This document shows, piece by piece, positions 1-9,050 of a stretch of DNA of 64,000 bases. This DNA is from Maricurvus nonylphenolicus (GTDB lineage: Bacteria > Pseudomonadota > Gammaproteobacteria > Pseudomonadales > Cellvibrionaceae): contig NZ_AP031498.1 in assembly GCF_042854845.1 (NCBI RefSeq), positions 5,394,001-5,458,000 of the forward strand, written 5' to 3'. Numbering within the stretch: position 1 is the stretch's first letter; each line of letters opens with the position of its first letter. The position numbers and the translations under genes are program-made. The notes beneath the pieces were generated by a model, which ran no database searches, was not told the DNA's origin, and was given only the letters and a program-made list of their open reading frames with translations.

Positions 1-1040
1 TCGCTAACGCCCTAAATCCCGCCCTTCCCACGATAACTGGCGGCTTTACCAATGAAATTGATTTTAAAAGTGAATCGCGGGCCATCTTTGGTGAACTCTA
101 TTACGACCTCACCGAAGACCTGACCCTGACGGCAGGTCTGCGTTACACCAAAGACAAAAAACGCTCCACCTCTGGCGCCAACAGCCTGGGCCTGGTGACC
201 AACTTTGTTGAAGCCAAAGGCGACTGGGAAGAAGTGACCGGTAAGCTCAACCTAAACTGGAACGTGGATTTGGCCTTTACCGATGACACCATGGTTTATG
301 CCACCTTATCCCGTGGTTATAAAGGTGGCGGTTTAAACCCAGGCAACGGTCAGCTGCCAACCTTTGAACCGGAATTTATCGATGCCCTCGAAATTGGCAC
401 CAAAAACACGCTACTTGATCATCGTATGCAGCTAAATGCCGCCGCGTTTTATTATGATTACAGCGATTATCAGGTTGGTGGTTTGATTAACGGTGTCGGC
501 GTCAACTTCAATGCCGAGAAGGTGAAAGTTCAAGGTCTGGAACTGGAAGGTGTCTATCTGGTGACAGAAAACCTGATGGTTAATGCCAGCGCCTCGTTCC
601 TTGATACTGAAATTGTCTCTTCCGACCCACTGCCCAATACGTCCTTGGGCAGCGTTGGCGGCCTCCCCATCACCGAGGACGTTGAAGGTAATGACCTACC
701 CAACGCCCCTCAAATGTCCTTTAACGTTGGCGCTCAGTATACCCAGAACCTCAATGACCAGATGGAACTGCGTTATCGCCTGGATTACTACTGGCAGGAT
801 CAATATCAGGGCCGTGAATTCAATAATTATACCTATGACTCCTGGGAACGTGTGGATGCCTACCTGACACTCAGCGAATCACAAGGCCGCTGGGAAGTGG
901 GCGCATTTGTTAAGAACATTACCGATGATGAGGGTGTCACCGGCGGCAGCGCCGAAGCCAGCCTGGTGGGTTTGTTCCGTAAACTGCGCTTACTGGATCC
1001 ACGCACCTACGGTGTTGAGTTCACCTATCACTGGGACTAA
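1..1040 (+). CDS. TonB-dependent receptor, C-terminal beta-barrel part (5' end outside window)
   Basis: This is an outer-membrane, TonB-energised receptor that should import a scarce substrate; the substrate cannot be told from the sequence. The frame is open from base 3, so the plug domain and signal peptide lie upstream of the window. What is visible is barrel sequence with alternating aromatic and polar strands, the barrel-typical stretch ALEIGTKN, and a C-terminal strand ending in an aromatic-rich FTYHWD, as expected for outer-membrane insertion. A GTG at 195 is in frame but is only an internal codon. A strong terminator follows, so it is transcribed separately from the VOC/PQQ genes downstream. 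The family is clear and the specificity unknown. Confidence 0.9.
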   Translation, partial: ANALNPALPTITGGFTNEIDFKSESRAIFGELYYDLTEDLTLTAGLRYTKDKKRSTSGANSLGLVTNFVEAKGDWEEVTGKLNLNWNVDLAFTDDTMVYATLSRGYKGGGLNPGNGQLPTFEPEFIDALEIGTKNTLLDHRMQLNAAAFYYDYSDYQVGGLINGVGVNFNAEKVKVQGLELEGVYLVTENLMVNASASFLDTEIVSSDPLPNTSLGSVGGLPITEDVEGNDLPNAPQMSFNVGAQYTQNLNDQMELRYRLDYYWQDQYQGREFNNYTYDSWERVDAYLTLSESQGRWEVGAFVKNITDDEGVTGGSAEASLVGLFRKLRLLDPRTYGVEFTYHWD

Positions 1041-1094
1041 GTCGTTTTTTAAGTATCTCCGAGGTTATCTCACAAGGCATCTCGTTTGCCACTT

Positions 1095-1127
1095 GACCGA
1101 CTGTGCTGCAGTCGGTCCTTTTTGTTT
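1095..1127 (+). terminator. Rho-independent terminator after the first TonB receptor
   Basis: A perfect 9-bp stem (GACCGACTG at 1095-1103 pairing with CAGTCGGTC at 1109-1117) with a 5-nt loop is followed directly by CTTTTTGTTTT. It lies 54 bases after the receptor stop codon. Confidence 0.9.
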
Positions 1128-1147
1128 TAGCGATGCAGGATTTTTTT

Positions 1148-1255
1148 ATGTTTCGTAGCTTATTCACCGGTCTTCTTATCCTGACCTTAATCAATGGGCG
1201 TCTACGGCGTGACTTACATCAGCTGACCCAAAACGTCGCCGCACAACTAACATAG
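1148..1255 (+). CDS. Possible 35-residue hydrophobic peptide (doubtful)
   Basis: A short frame starts MFRSLFTGLLILTLING and ends in a polar, Arg-rich tail. The first 15 residues look like a signal or membrane segment. No good ribosome site is seen, and the start lies just after the terminator T-run. A different frame of the same DNA continues the hydrophobic character (VYGVTYIS), so it could be the frameshifted relic of a small membrane protein. The rest of 1041-1289 shows only the terminator. The coding call is weak. Confidence 0.2.
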   Translation: MFRSLFTGLLILTLINGRLRRDLHQLTQNVAAQLT

Positions 1256-1289
1256 AATTCAGGTCTAAAATTTAATTAGGAAACTCGAT

Positions 1290-2333
1290 ATGCGTAATTT
1301 GTCCATTGCGATTTTGTCCCTAATGCTTTTGGGAGGATGCACCCAAAGTGAGCTTTCTGCTCGGCCAGACGACGCCGTGGTGCGAGGTATTAACTTCGTC
1401 GGTATGTCTGTCAGCAACTTGGAGCAATCAACCGCCCTGTATCAGAACGCCTTTGATCTAAAATTGGCCCGGGAAGCAGACATTCAGCAGTCGGCTGTGA
1501 TTGATGCGCTATCCGGCCGAGAAGATACCCGTGTCTCAACTCGACTGATGAAAAGTGCCAATGCTCAAGTGCTATTTATGGAGTTTGACGACTCGCCCAT
1601 ACAAGCCCTAAATACCGAGCCAGTCCCTGTTAACGGACCGGGCATTGCTCACGTTTGCTACCAGGCAGCTCAAAAACACAACGCCTACGAGCGTTTTCTT
1701 GAGGGCGGTGCAACACACATTGGTGATCGGGAGATAGTACAGCTGCTCAAGCGGAACCCCGTCTACTACGCTTACGCGCATGATCATGACAAAACCATTG
1801 TTGAGATCGAACATGTCGATATCGCTGCACTTGACCTGCCAGGTCCTCCCAAGAACGAATATCGTATTCGGCAAGTGGCGTTGTCCACACCCGATATCGA
1901 CCGGGCTGTAGACTTTTATTCGGCTCTGCTGCAGGGGGAGCCTCGTCGCGTTGGCGGATTCATAAAACTCTCTGGAGAAAACTTTGACAAGATCTCCGGT
2001 CTGCCGGATTCAAAGATTGAAATGGCTTGGTTCCAAGTGCGCAATCTGGAACTGGAACTTATTCAGTACCACAGCCACCCGACCGAGACGCCAGCTGCGC
2101 CCCGACCACTGGAAGCGCTGGGCTATAACATGGTTGTTTTTGACGTTGCCAATCTCAATGCGGCCCGTGAACGTTTGCTTGCGGCAGGCGGAGAACTGGT
2201 GTTGGAATCCAAACCAATGGATGGCGGTGAAATCCTGTTTGGCCGCGATCCGGATGGCAATCTGCTGGGTTTCCAGAAGATTGCCGACGACGCCCCTTTT
2301 TCGTCTCAGAATTTTGTTGATAACGGAACGTAA
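1290..2333 (+). CDS. Lipoprotein with two VOC (glyoxalase/dioxygenase-fold) domains
   Basis: 347 residues. The N-terminus is a lipoprotein signal (hydrophobic stretch, then LGGC with Cys at residue 17), so the mature protein should be lipid-anchored in the periplasm. Two vicinal-oxygen-chelate modules follow. The first is at about residues 33-175, beginning near GINFVGMSVSNLEQS. The second is at about 190-330, beginning near IRQVALSTPDIDRAV and ending with the family-typical DPDGN. VOC proteins use paired beta-alpha-beta-beta-beta units to bind a metal and act as glyoxalases, dioxygenases, isomerases or binding proteins; which applies here is unknown. AGGA precedes the ATG. The PQQ dehydrogenase starts 5 bases after its stop, so the two are surely co-transcribed and probably act in the same compartment on related substrates. 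Confidence 0.85.
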   Translation: MRNLSIAILSLMLLGGCTQSELSARPDDAVVRGINFVGMSVSNLEQSTALYQNAFDLKLAREADIQQSAVIDALSGREDTRVSTRLMKSANAQVLFMEFDDSPIQALNTEPVPVNGPGIAHVCYQAAQKHNAYERFLEGGATHIGDREIVQLLKRNPVYYAYAHDHDKTIVEIEHVDIAALDLPGPPKNEYRIRQVALSTPDIDRAVDFYSALLQGEPRRVGGFIKLSGENFDKISGLPDSKIEMAWFQVRNLELELIQYHSHPTETPAAPRPLEALGYNMVVFDVANLNAARERLLAAGGELVLESKPMDGGEILFGRDPDGNLLGFQKIADDAPFSSQNFVDNGT

Positions 2334-2338
2334 GTACC

Positions 2339-4771
2339 ATGGCCGCACGTATCGCCCATTGGGCCTTTCTCTCGCTACTCATTTTTATCGGGCTTTACCT
2401 GACGCTGCTCGGTGGATATCTCGCCTATATTGGTGGCAGTGTCTACTATGTGGCTGCTGGCATCGCCGTGCTGACCACGGCACTGATGGTTGAACGTCGC
2501 AACGCGTACGCGCTGCCGATTTATGGTGCATTGCTGGGCGCTACCCTTGTATGGTCAATATTCGAGGCTGACGGATATCTATTAACACTACTGCCTCGGC
2601 TTGGCGCCTGGATGGGATTGGGGCTGTGGTTTTTCACACCCTGGTATCGTCAGTCACTGAAAGCCGATCCGGCATCCTCTCAGCCACGTGCACTTCCGTG
2701 GATCGGCTCTCCATTGTTGGCCTGCGCTTTGGTTTTGCTTGCCGCCGGCCACGCCTACGAAAAAAACGGTACGGGCACCGAACGTACCCTACCGGACCGT
2801 GCGCCGATTACCGACTGGCGCCGGTACGGCAATACGGACGGTGGTACTCGCTTTGCGGAAATTGAGCAGATCAACACCGAAACTGTTGGTCAACTTAAGG
2901 AAGTCTGGCGCTACCGCACCGGCGTCTCCAACGATTTTAAAATGACGCCATTACAGGCAAACGGGCTGTTGTATTTATGCGGCTCCGGCAATGTGATGAT
3001 GGCCGTCGACAGTGATTCCGGTAAAGAGGTCTGGCGCCATGATCCGAAAGTAACCTTCCCCGCCAAACATCAATACGCAAAAACCTGCCGTGGTCTCAGC
3101 TATCACGAAGCCCCCGCTGGTTACAGTGGTCAGTGCCCAAAACGAATCGTGACGGGAACGGTGGATGCAAGACTGATTGCCGTAGACGCTATGACTGGCG
3201 AACGTTGCACTGATTTTGGCGTTGAGGGCGCAGTGGATCTGCGCAAGGGACTCAGTGAACATCATCCCAACCAATATTACGTTACCTCACCGCCATTGGT
3301 AGCTGACGATGTTTTGGTGGTCGGCGGACTGGTTTTGGACTCCCAAGATCTTGGCTTGCCTTCCGGTGTGCTGCGTGCGTTCGATGTCTTAACTGGAAAA
3401 TTCGCCTGGGCCTGGGACTTGGGTAACCCAGGATATTATGGCGAACCAAAACAAGGTGAAACCTACACACCGGGTACACCCAACGTCTGGTCGATCATGA
3501 GTTACGACGCAGAGTTGGATTTAATATTCGCGCCCACAGGAAACGCCTCACCAGATTATTACGGTGGCGAGCGTCGGCCCTACGATGATGAATGGTCTTC
3601 GGCCGTAGTAGCGCTGGATGCGGGTACCGGAGAACCCCGCTGGAAGTATCAAACCGTGCATCACGACATTTGGGACTACGATCTGCCAGCCCAACCGGTG
3701 CTGGTTGATGTGGATCACGATGGCGAACGCGTCCCTGCCGTTGCAGTGCCCACCAAAATGGGCGATATATTCCTGCTGGACCGACGCGACGGTACGCAGG
3801 TCTTCCCCATGGAGGAACGCGTAGTTCCCCAAGCCCCGGAGTACGGCGAATACCTCTCGCCCACGCAGCCGGTGTCCGCGCTACCAAATTTTCATCCCTA
3901 TCTGCACGAAAAAGACATGTGGGGATTAACACCGCTGGATCAACTGGCCTGTCGCATTGAATACCGACTGCTACGCTATGAGGGCATGTATACACCGCCC
4001 ACCACAGGAGGCACCTTAATTGCACCCGGCAATTTTGGTGGTTTTAACTGGGGCAGTGTCTCGGTGGATGCAGACAATGGCCTGTTAGTAGCCGCCCCCA
4101 TGCTACTGGCCCATCGACTTATGCTGTTCACCCCCGAACAAGTAGCCAAGGCCGGACCGATAGCCAGGTATGTGCTAGGCGAGCATCATCCTGCCGTGCG
4201 GATGGATCCCGATGCGCCCTTGCCTGAGGCTCGCGAACCAGATCCCAACGACCCCTATGACCACGTCCGTATTCGTTACTATGGTATGCCACAGCCGTTT
4301 ATGGCCCGCCTGCCCACAGGCGTTCCCTGCTTTGAACCGCCCTGGTCCCGTATTGCCGTTATCGACCTCAATACCAAAGAGTTGCTTTGGAGCCGCCCCT
4401 TGGGCAGCATGAAGGATTCCGGCCCCTTCGGATTGAGATCCGGCCTGCCGTTTAATGTAGGTGTCGCGGTTCGCGCAGGCACTCTGACAACCCGAGGTGG
4501 ATTGACCTTTGTCAGCTCAACCATGGACCGCACAGTGCGCGCTTTTGATTTGCGAACCGGAGAAATTAAGTGGGCTCAGGAATTACCGGGCAGCAGCCAA
4601 TCCACCCCGATGACTTACCTGTCGGAAAAGTCCGGCAAACAGTTTTTAATTGTGACGATTCCCAATCCCAGCTGGCGCTATCCGCGCGACCCTAAAACGG
4701 GAACCTACACAGATTCACAAAGTATCCAGGATGGAAAAGGTGGCTATGTGATCGCTTATGCGATTAACTAA
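2339..4771 (+). CDS. Membrane-bound PQQ-dependent dehydrogenase (glucose/quinate dehydrogenase family)
   Basis: 810 residues, close to the length of E. coli Gcd (796). About five membrane spans occupy residues 8-138. A periplasmic eight-bladed PQQ beta-propeller begins around residue 155 (DWRRYGNTDGGTRF). Visible family motifs include HHDIWDYD (residues 441-448, containing the catalytic aspartate region), TKMGDIFLLDRRDG (a PQQ-binding lysine in Gcd) and repeated W-motif blades. Members oxidise sugars, polyols or quinate in the periplasm and pass electrons to ubiquinone through the membrane anchor. The substrate cannot be assigned. It is preceded by the VOC lipoprotein and followed after 30 bases by a TonB receptor, suggesting import and oxidation of one compound class. 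No PQQ biosynthesis genes are in the window. Confidence 0.9.
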   Translation: MAARIAHWAFLSLLIFIGLYLTLLGGYLAYIGGSVYYVAAGIAVLTTALMVERRNAYALPIYGALLGATLVWSIFEADGYLLTLLPRLGAWMGLGLWFFTPWYRQSLKADPASSQPRALPWIGSPLLACALVLLAAGHAYEKNGTGTERTLPDRAPITDWRRYGNTDGGTRFAEIEQINTETVGQLKEVWRYRTGVSNDFKMTPLQANGLLYLCGSGNVMMAVDSDSGKEVWRHDPKVTFPAKHQYAKTCRGLSYHEAPAGYSGQCPKRIVTGTVDARLIAVDAMTGERCTDFGVEGAVDLRKGLSEHHPNQYYVTSPPLVADDVLVVGGLVLDSQDLGLPSGVLRAFDVLTGKFAWAWDLGNPGYYGEPKQGETYTPGTPNVWSIMSYDAELDLIFAPTGNASPDYYGGERRPYDDEWSSAVVALDAGTGEPRWKYQTVHHDIWDYDLPAQPVLVDVDHDGERVPAVAVPTKMGDIFLLDRRDGTQVFPMEERVVPQAPEYGEYLSPTQPVSALPNFHPYLHEKDMWGLTPLDQLACRIEYRLLRYEGMYTPPTTGGTLIAPGNFGGFNWGSVSVDADNGLLVAAPMLLAHRLMLFTPEQVAKAGPIARYVLGEHHPAVRMDPDAPLPEAREPDPNDPYDHVRIRYYGMPQPFMARLPTGVPCFEPPWSRIAVIDLNTKELLWSRPLGSMKDSGPFGLRSGLPFNVGVAVRAGTLTTRGGLTFVSSTMDRTVRAFDLRTGEIKWAQELPGSSQSTPMTYLSEKSGKQFLIVTIPNPSWRYPRDPKTGTYTDSQSIQDGKGGYVIAYAIN

Positions 4772-4801
4772 GCCCATTAAGAAATCAGTACCGTTGTTAC
4801 T

Positions 4802-6868
4802 ATGAAGTTATATAAAAAATCCTTGTCCGCACTGTTGTTACTGCCTGCATGCAGTTTGGCTGCAGAACCACTTTCCATGGAAACCTTGGTAGTAACTGCC
4901 AATCGCAGTGCCACACCGATCAAACAGCTCACCAGCAGCGCCACGGTGATTGATAGCGAAGCACTGACACTTGTCGCACCGGTGCATATTCAGGAAGTCA
5001 TGGCGCGTGTGCCCGGTGCCAATATTGCCCGCGGCAACGGCCAGGAATATTTGCCCGCCTTACGCTCACCGGTACTGACCGGTGCAGGTGGTTGTGGCAG
5101 TGTGCTGTCTACTGTCGATGGCATACCATTGCGGGCAGCAGGCTTTTGCAATATCAACGAACTGTTTGAAGCACCGACGGAATTAGCGCAACGGATTGAA
5201 GTGATTCGCGGCCCGGGTAATGCTTTTTATGGCTCCAACGCCATGCACGGTGTGATTAACCTTTTAACGCCTTCGGTCGCTGAAAATGGCACAGGCCACC
5301 TAAGCCTGGAAGGTGGGCCTCACGATTACGCCCGTCTAACAGCCAGCCACAATCTGCAGTCCGGCCAACAGGGATTTAGAGCTGATGTGATGCTAAGCCA
5401 CGATGGCGGCTATCGCGATGATTCAGGTTTCGATCACCAAAAGTTGTTACTGCGCCATGAATATGCTGATGATGCACTTAGCCTCAGCACCAGTTTATTG
5501 CTCACCAATTTAAATCAGGAAACCGCCGGTTATGTCAACGGCACTAATGCTTATCGCGATAGCGACCTGAAAGACAGTAATCCAAACCCGGAAGCCTACC
5601 GGGATGCCTCGGCCTTACGCCTGGCTACCCGAATCGCTTATAGCCATAACGAAAATCTGCACTGGCAAATAACGCCCTATCTGCGTCATGCAGAAATGGA
5701 TTTTCTGCAGCACTTTTTACCCGGTGATCCACTGGAAGAAAACCAACAAACCAGTGTTGGGGCACAGAGTGCTTTTTATATAACTCTGAGTGATTCTCTG
5801 CTGCTGACAACCGGTATCGATATGGAATTCAGCAAGGGCAGCCTCAAACAAAGCCAGCCCGCACCAACTCAAGGCTCCGCTTTTTTGCAGGCGACGATAC
5901 CGCAAGGCAAACACTATGATTATCGTGTTGATGCTCTGATGGCTGCCGCCTTTGCTCAAACCAACTGGATTGTGAGCGAGAAACTCTCTGTTAATGCCGG
6001 ACTGCGTTTCGAATCCATGCAGTACGATTATGACAACCGCATGCTCACCGGTCGCACGCAAGAAGACGGTACCGTCTGCGGTTTTGGTGGCTGCCGTTAC
6101 AGCCGCCCGGCTGATCGCTCCGATCATTTTAATAATTGGTCGCCACAACTCGGCGCCATTTATCAACTTGACGACAATCATCAGATTTTCGCCAACCTCT
6201 CTCACGGCTTCCGCGCGCCGCAAGCAACAGAGCTTTATCGTTTACAACGGGAACAGGAAGTGGCCGACCTGGATTCTGAATCCCTGAGCAGTATTGAGAT
6301 TGGTCTACGTGGGGAAGCACAGGGTTTATATTACGAAGTGATTGCCTTTGCCATGCGCAAGAAAAACGTGATCTTTCGCGATTCCGATTTCTTTAATGTC
6401 GCCGACGGTGAAACTCACCATCACGGCCTGGAAACCGCCCTGCATGTTAACCTGACAGAACAATGGCAACTGGGCCTAAGCGCCACCTATGCCGAGCATC
6501 AGTACGACGACAACCGCACGCTCAATGGCATTGCCATTGACGGCAATCAGGTCGATTCTGCACCGCGCTTTTTCAGCAACCTGCGCTTGAGCTGGACACC
6601 GACACAAAACACCGCCCTTGAAATGGAATGGCTACATCAGGGCAGTTACTACACCGACCCGGAAAATCTGCACGATTATGGAGGTCACGATCTGCTTAAC
6701 CTGCGCGGTCGCTGGCAGTTGAACAAAGATATTGCGCTGAGCGCGCGCCTTCTTAATCTAACCGATGAAGATTATGCCGAGCGCGCCGATTACAGTAGCT
6801 TTTCGGGAGACCGCTACTTTCCGGGAGAGCCTCGCGCGCTCTATCTTGGTATAGATATTCACTATTAA
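4802..6868 (+). CDS. TonB-dependent outer-membrane receptor (full length)
   Basis: 688 residues. A signal peptide ends near LPACSLAAEP. A TonB-box-like METLVVTANR follows, then a plug domain with the typical IEVIRGPGNAFYGSNAMHGVINLLT (about residues 133-157) and a 22-strand-type barrel. The C-terminus is LGIDIHY, with the expected terminal aromatic. It probably imports the substrate, or a linked compound, of the PQQ dehydrogenase 30 bases upstream. The style resembles catecholate-siderophore/vitamin B12 receptors (TVID and GFRAPQATELYRL motifs), but the operon context argues for a carbon-substrate role. A short cysteine pair in the plug (GGCGSV and GFCNIN) may form a disulfide. The substrate is unknown. 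Confidence 0.9.
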   Translation: MKLYKKSLSALLLLPACSLAAEPLSMETLVVTANRSATPIKQLTSSATVIDSEALTLVAPVHIQEVMARVPGANIARGNGQEYLPALRSPVLTGAGGCGSVLSTVDGIPLRAAGFCNINELFEAPTELAQRIEVIRGPGNAFYGSNAMHGVINLLTPSVAENGTGHLSLEGGPHDYARLTASHNLQSGQQGFRADVMLSHDGGYRDDSGFDHQKLLLRHEYADDALSLSTSLLLTNLNQETAGYVNGTNAYRDSDLKDSNPNPEAYRDASALRLATRIAYSHNENLHWQITPYLRHAEMDFLQHFLPGDPLEENQQTSVGAQSAFYITLSDSLLLTTGIDMEFSKGSLKQSQPAPTQGSAFLQATIPQGKHYDYRVDALMAAAFAQTNWIVSEKLSVNAGLRFESMQYDYDNRMLTGRTQEDGTVCGFGGCRYSRPADRSDHFNNWSPQLGAIYQLDDNHQIFANLSHGFRAPQATELYRLQREQEVADLDSESLSSIEIGLRGEAQGLYYEVIAFAMRKKNVIFRDSDFFNVADGETHHHGLETALHVNLTEQWQLGLSATYAEHQYDDNRTLNGIAIDGNQVDSAPRFFSNLRLSWTPTQNTALEMEWLHQGSYYTDPENLHDYGGHDLLNLRGRWQLNKDIALSARLLNLTDEDYAERADYSSFSGDRYFPGEPRALYLGIDIHY

Positions 6869-6895
6869 TTAACTTCGCTTGTGTTATCTAGCCCA

Positions 6896-7858
6896 CTACC
6901 ATGTCTCTTTAAAGGCTTCTTTATTAACTCCCTTTAGTTTTAATTTTGCCGCTGATACACGTGACTTAAGTAACGTTTTTAAAGATCCCAAATGGAATTG
7001 GGACTCTACGCCTTTAGCGCGATGAGCTCGCTCCGTAGGTACATGACTAGGAAGAATGCGAGGAAACAACGGACCACTCACCTGTTTACCTGCCTGACCG
7101 TTATATTTATAGGGCAGTGGGATCGCTGTATTTTCTGGCGCATAAACAACATCATCTCCCACCCAACGCAATGCCAATGCTCGCCGTCTGTGTTTGCGGG
7201 TTTTATTGCCGGAAGAGCCATGTAATGTCAGAGGATGGAACATGGTTACATCGCCCGGCTCCATATCCCAGCAAACATGGTCGTACTTTTCAATTTCTGC
7301 ATGAATATCTGGTGCCACCTCCAAATCCGAGTCCATACCAATGGGGTCCGCACCCGGTGAGACAGGCCTGTAACGCGCAGACCATTTATGAGAACCTTTT
7401 ACATACTGCAACGCACTGTTTTCCTGAGTGACATTATCCAAGGGAATCCAGAACGAACAGATTTGATTGCCTTTTAATGGCCAAAAGGATAGATCCTGAT
7501 GCCAGGGGGTTGGAGCATCCACACCGGGCTCTTTAACAAACATTTGATCATAGAAAAACCGCACCTCTTCGCTGCCCATCAATTGCTGCGCCCAATAGGC
7601 AAAAGGCGAGTAATAAATGAGATCCCGAATGCTCTCAGTATGCTTCCACAAATAGGAATCCATATTGTAACCATCAGCAATGCGGGAAACATAACGACCA
7701 TAAAGTGACGCATTGTTTAACGCTTCATTAATGCCATTTTCAATCATTTCCAGCCAGTTCTTATCAACCAGGCCTTTCACCATTATCACGCCATCTCTTT
7801 CATAAGCGTCTAGTTCTTCCTGGGTTAACTTGCGGATAGGGGATGCTGCTACTGCCAT
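6896..7858 (-). CDS. Phytanoyl-CoA dioxygenase (PhyH) family Fe(II)/2-oxoglutarate oxygenase
   Basis: 320 residues. The iron facial triad is visible as His120-x-Asp122 (in WHQDLSFWP) and His213 (HPLTLHGSS). The 2-oxoglutarate-binding Arg lies downstream in the RKHRRRALALRW segment. Such enzymes hydroxylate lipids, acyl-CoAs or small secondary metabolites in the cytoplasm. AGAGG lies at suitable spacing before the ATG. It is convergent with the TonB receptor and divergent from the AraC regulator at 8001, which is a likely controller. The C-terminal 40 residues are basic. The substrate is unknown, but context suggests catabolism of the compound handled by the upstream cluster. Confidence 0.88.
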   Translation of the reverse strand: MAVAASPIRKLTQEELDAYERDGVIMVKGLVDKNWLEMIENGINEALNNASLYGRYVSRIADGYNMDSYLWKHTESIRDLIYYSPFAYWAQQLMGSEEVRFFYDQMFVKEPGVDAPTPWHQDLSFWPLKGNQICSFWIPLDNVTQENSALQYVKGSHKWSARYRPVSPGADPIGMDSDLEVAPDIHAEIEKYDHVCWDMEPGDVTMFHPLTLHGSSGNKTRKHRRRALALRWVGDDVVYAPENTAIPLPYKYNGQAGKQVSGPLFPRILPSHVPTERAHRAKGVESQFHLGSLKTLLKSRVSAAKLKLKGVNKEAFKETW

Positions 7859-8000
7859 GTGATATGCCTCTTGGCGTCTTGATTACAGACACAGAATAAG
7901 TCAGCCTGCGCTATTAAATAATGGCACAATCGGCTAACCTGTTAGCATTTCAGGCAACTTGTATTTGATAAAGTGGGCTCTACCAGCGCCATTACCGACT

Positions 8001-8990
8001 ATGGAAAATCGCTCTCCGGTTAAGTACCTTTACCACCTGGCCAAGCTTATCCGGCAGAAGCATGCTATTGATATTCTTGATGTCTGGGATAAGCAGGATC
8101 TGAAACTTCCTCAAGATCCTTCTGATTTCGTTGACGATCACACGTTTCAAACTGCATGCCTTATTGCACTTGAACAAGCCAATGACCCCGCTCTTGGGAT
8201 TACATTTGGCCAGTCAATTACCATTACGCATTTTGGCCCATTGGGTGCAGCAATGATGAGCTGCGCCTGTTTCGAAGATGCTATCAACCTGATTTTTGAA
8301 TACGCTGATGTTTTTGTGCCTTTTGGTGTGACACAGAGCCAACAAAAAAGCGGGGCTAAAATATCGGCACTCATTCCGGAAATCAGTGATGCCTACACCG
8401 AGTTCCACGCATTGGCATTTGTTACTGGGGCTGCCCAGTCTTTTAATGAATTACTTGGCTTTGTTCCCAAAGACATAAAGGCCGAGCTTCCTTGCTCCCC
8501 ACTTTCAGAAGAAGAGCAAGCACTGTTGCCTATCTCACTGGCATTTAACAAAACCCAAGCCTGTTTTTACATACCTAAAGAAGTCCTTGCCCTATCCCTT
8601 CCCAGGCACGATGAAGTGTCAAAATCACAATTTGTAGAAGTTTGCCAGAAGATTAAAAAGGGCCTTGGGCAGGAAGAAGCGCTATCCAATCAAATTATCA
8701 AATTACTGGATAACTACGACAGCTACCCATCAATAGAGCAGTTATCTCAAACGCTCAATACGTCAGCAAGAACTTTGCGTTACCGCTTAAAAAAGGAAGC
8801 CTTAAATTACAGGGAGATTGTCAGTCAGCACCGATTGAGACGTGCGAATGATTTATTGCAGCACTCCACCCTCTCGATAGATCAGGTCGCAGAAAAAACC
8901 GGCTATAAGGATACCCCCAGCTTTTACCGAGCCTACAAAAAGGCGTTTGGCTGCACACCGGCCGCCTTTCGTAACGACCGGCGCAGCTAA
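8001..8990 (+). CDS. AraC-family transcriptional regulator (Arabinose_bd-type N domain)
   Basis: 329 residues from the ATG at 8001. A TTG at 7959 is in frame, but the added 14 residues are not typical and no ribosome site supports either start strongly. The N-terminal ~190 residues resemble the ligand domain of OruR/ArgR-like AraC proteins. The C-terminal ~85 residues are the double helix-turn-helix (IEQLSQTLNTSARTLRYRL, then IDQVAEKTGYKDTPSFYRAYKKAFG). It is transcribed away from the PhyH-type dioxygenase with a 142-base shared promoter region, so it most likely regulates that gene and perhaps the PQQ/TonB cluster. The effector is unknown. Confidence 0.88.
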   Translation: MENRSPVKYLYHLAKLIRQKHAIDILDVWDKQDLKLPQDPSDFVDDHTFQTACLIALEQANDPALGITFGQSITITHFGPLGAAMMSCACFEDAINLIFEYADVFVPFGVTQSQQKSGAKISALIPEISDAYTEFHALAFVTGAAQSFNELLGFVPKDIKAELPCSPLSEEEQALLPISLAFNKTQACFYIPKEVLALSLPRHDEVSKSQFVEVCQKIKKGLGQEEALSNQIIKLLDNYDSYPSIEQLSQTLNTSARTLRYRLKKEALNYREIVSQHRLRRANDLLQHSTLSIDQVAEKTGYKDTPSFYRAYKKAFGCTPAAFRNDRRS

Positions 8991-9006
8991 AGCTAAGCCC
9001 TCTTAC

Positions 9007-9050
9007 CTTTCAGTCCAACTGGTCAATCCTTTCAGCCCAACTGGTCAATC
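9007..9050. repeat. 22-bp tandem direct repeat spanning the 3' end of a gene
   Basis: Two adjacent 22-base units (9007-9028 and 9029-9050) differ at one base (T or C at the eighth position, CTTTCAGTCC versus CTTTCAGCCC). Read on the minus strand, the inner unit encodes the last residues (IDQLG) and stop of the gene at 9032-9373. The outer unit repeats that end, including a TGA, in another frame just after the stop. Confidence 0.85.
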
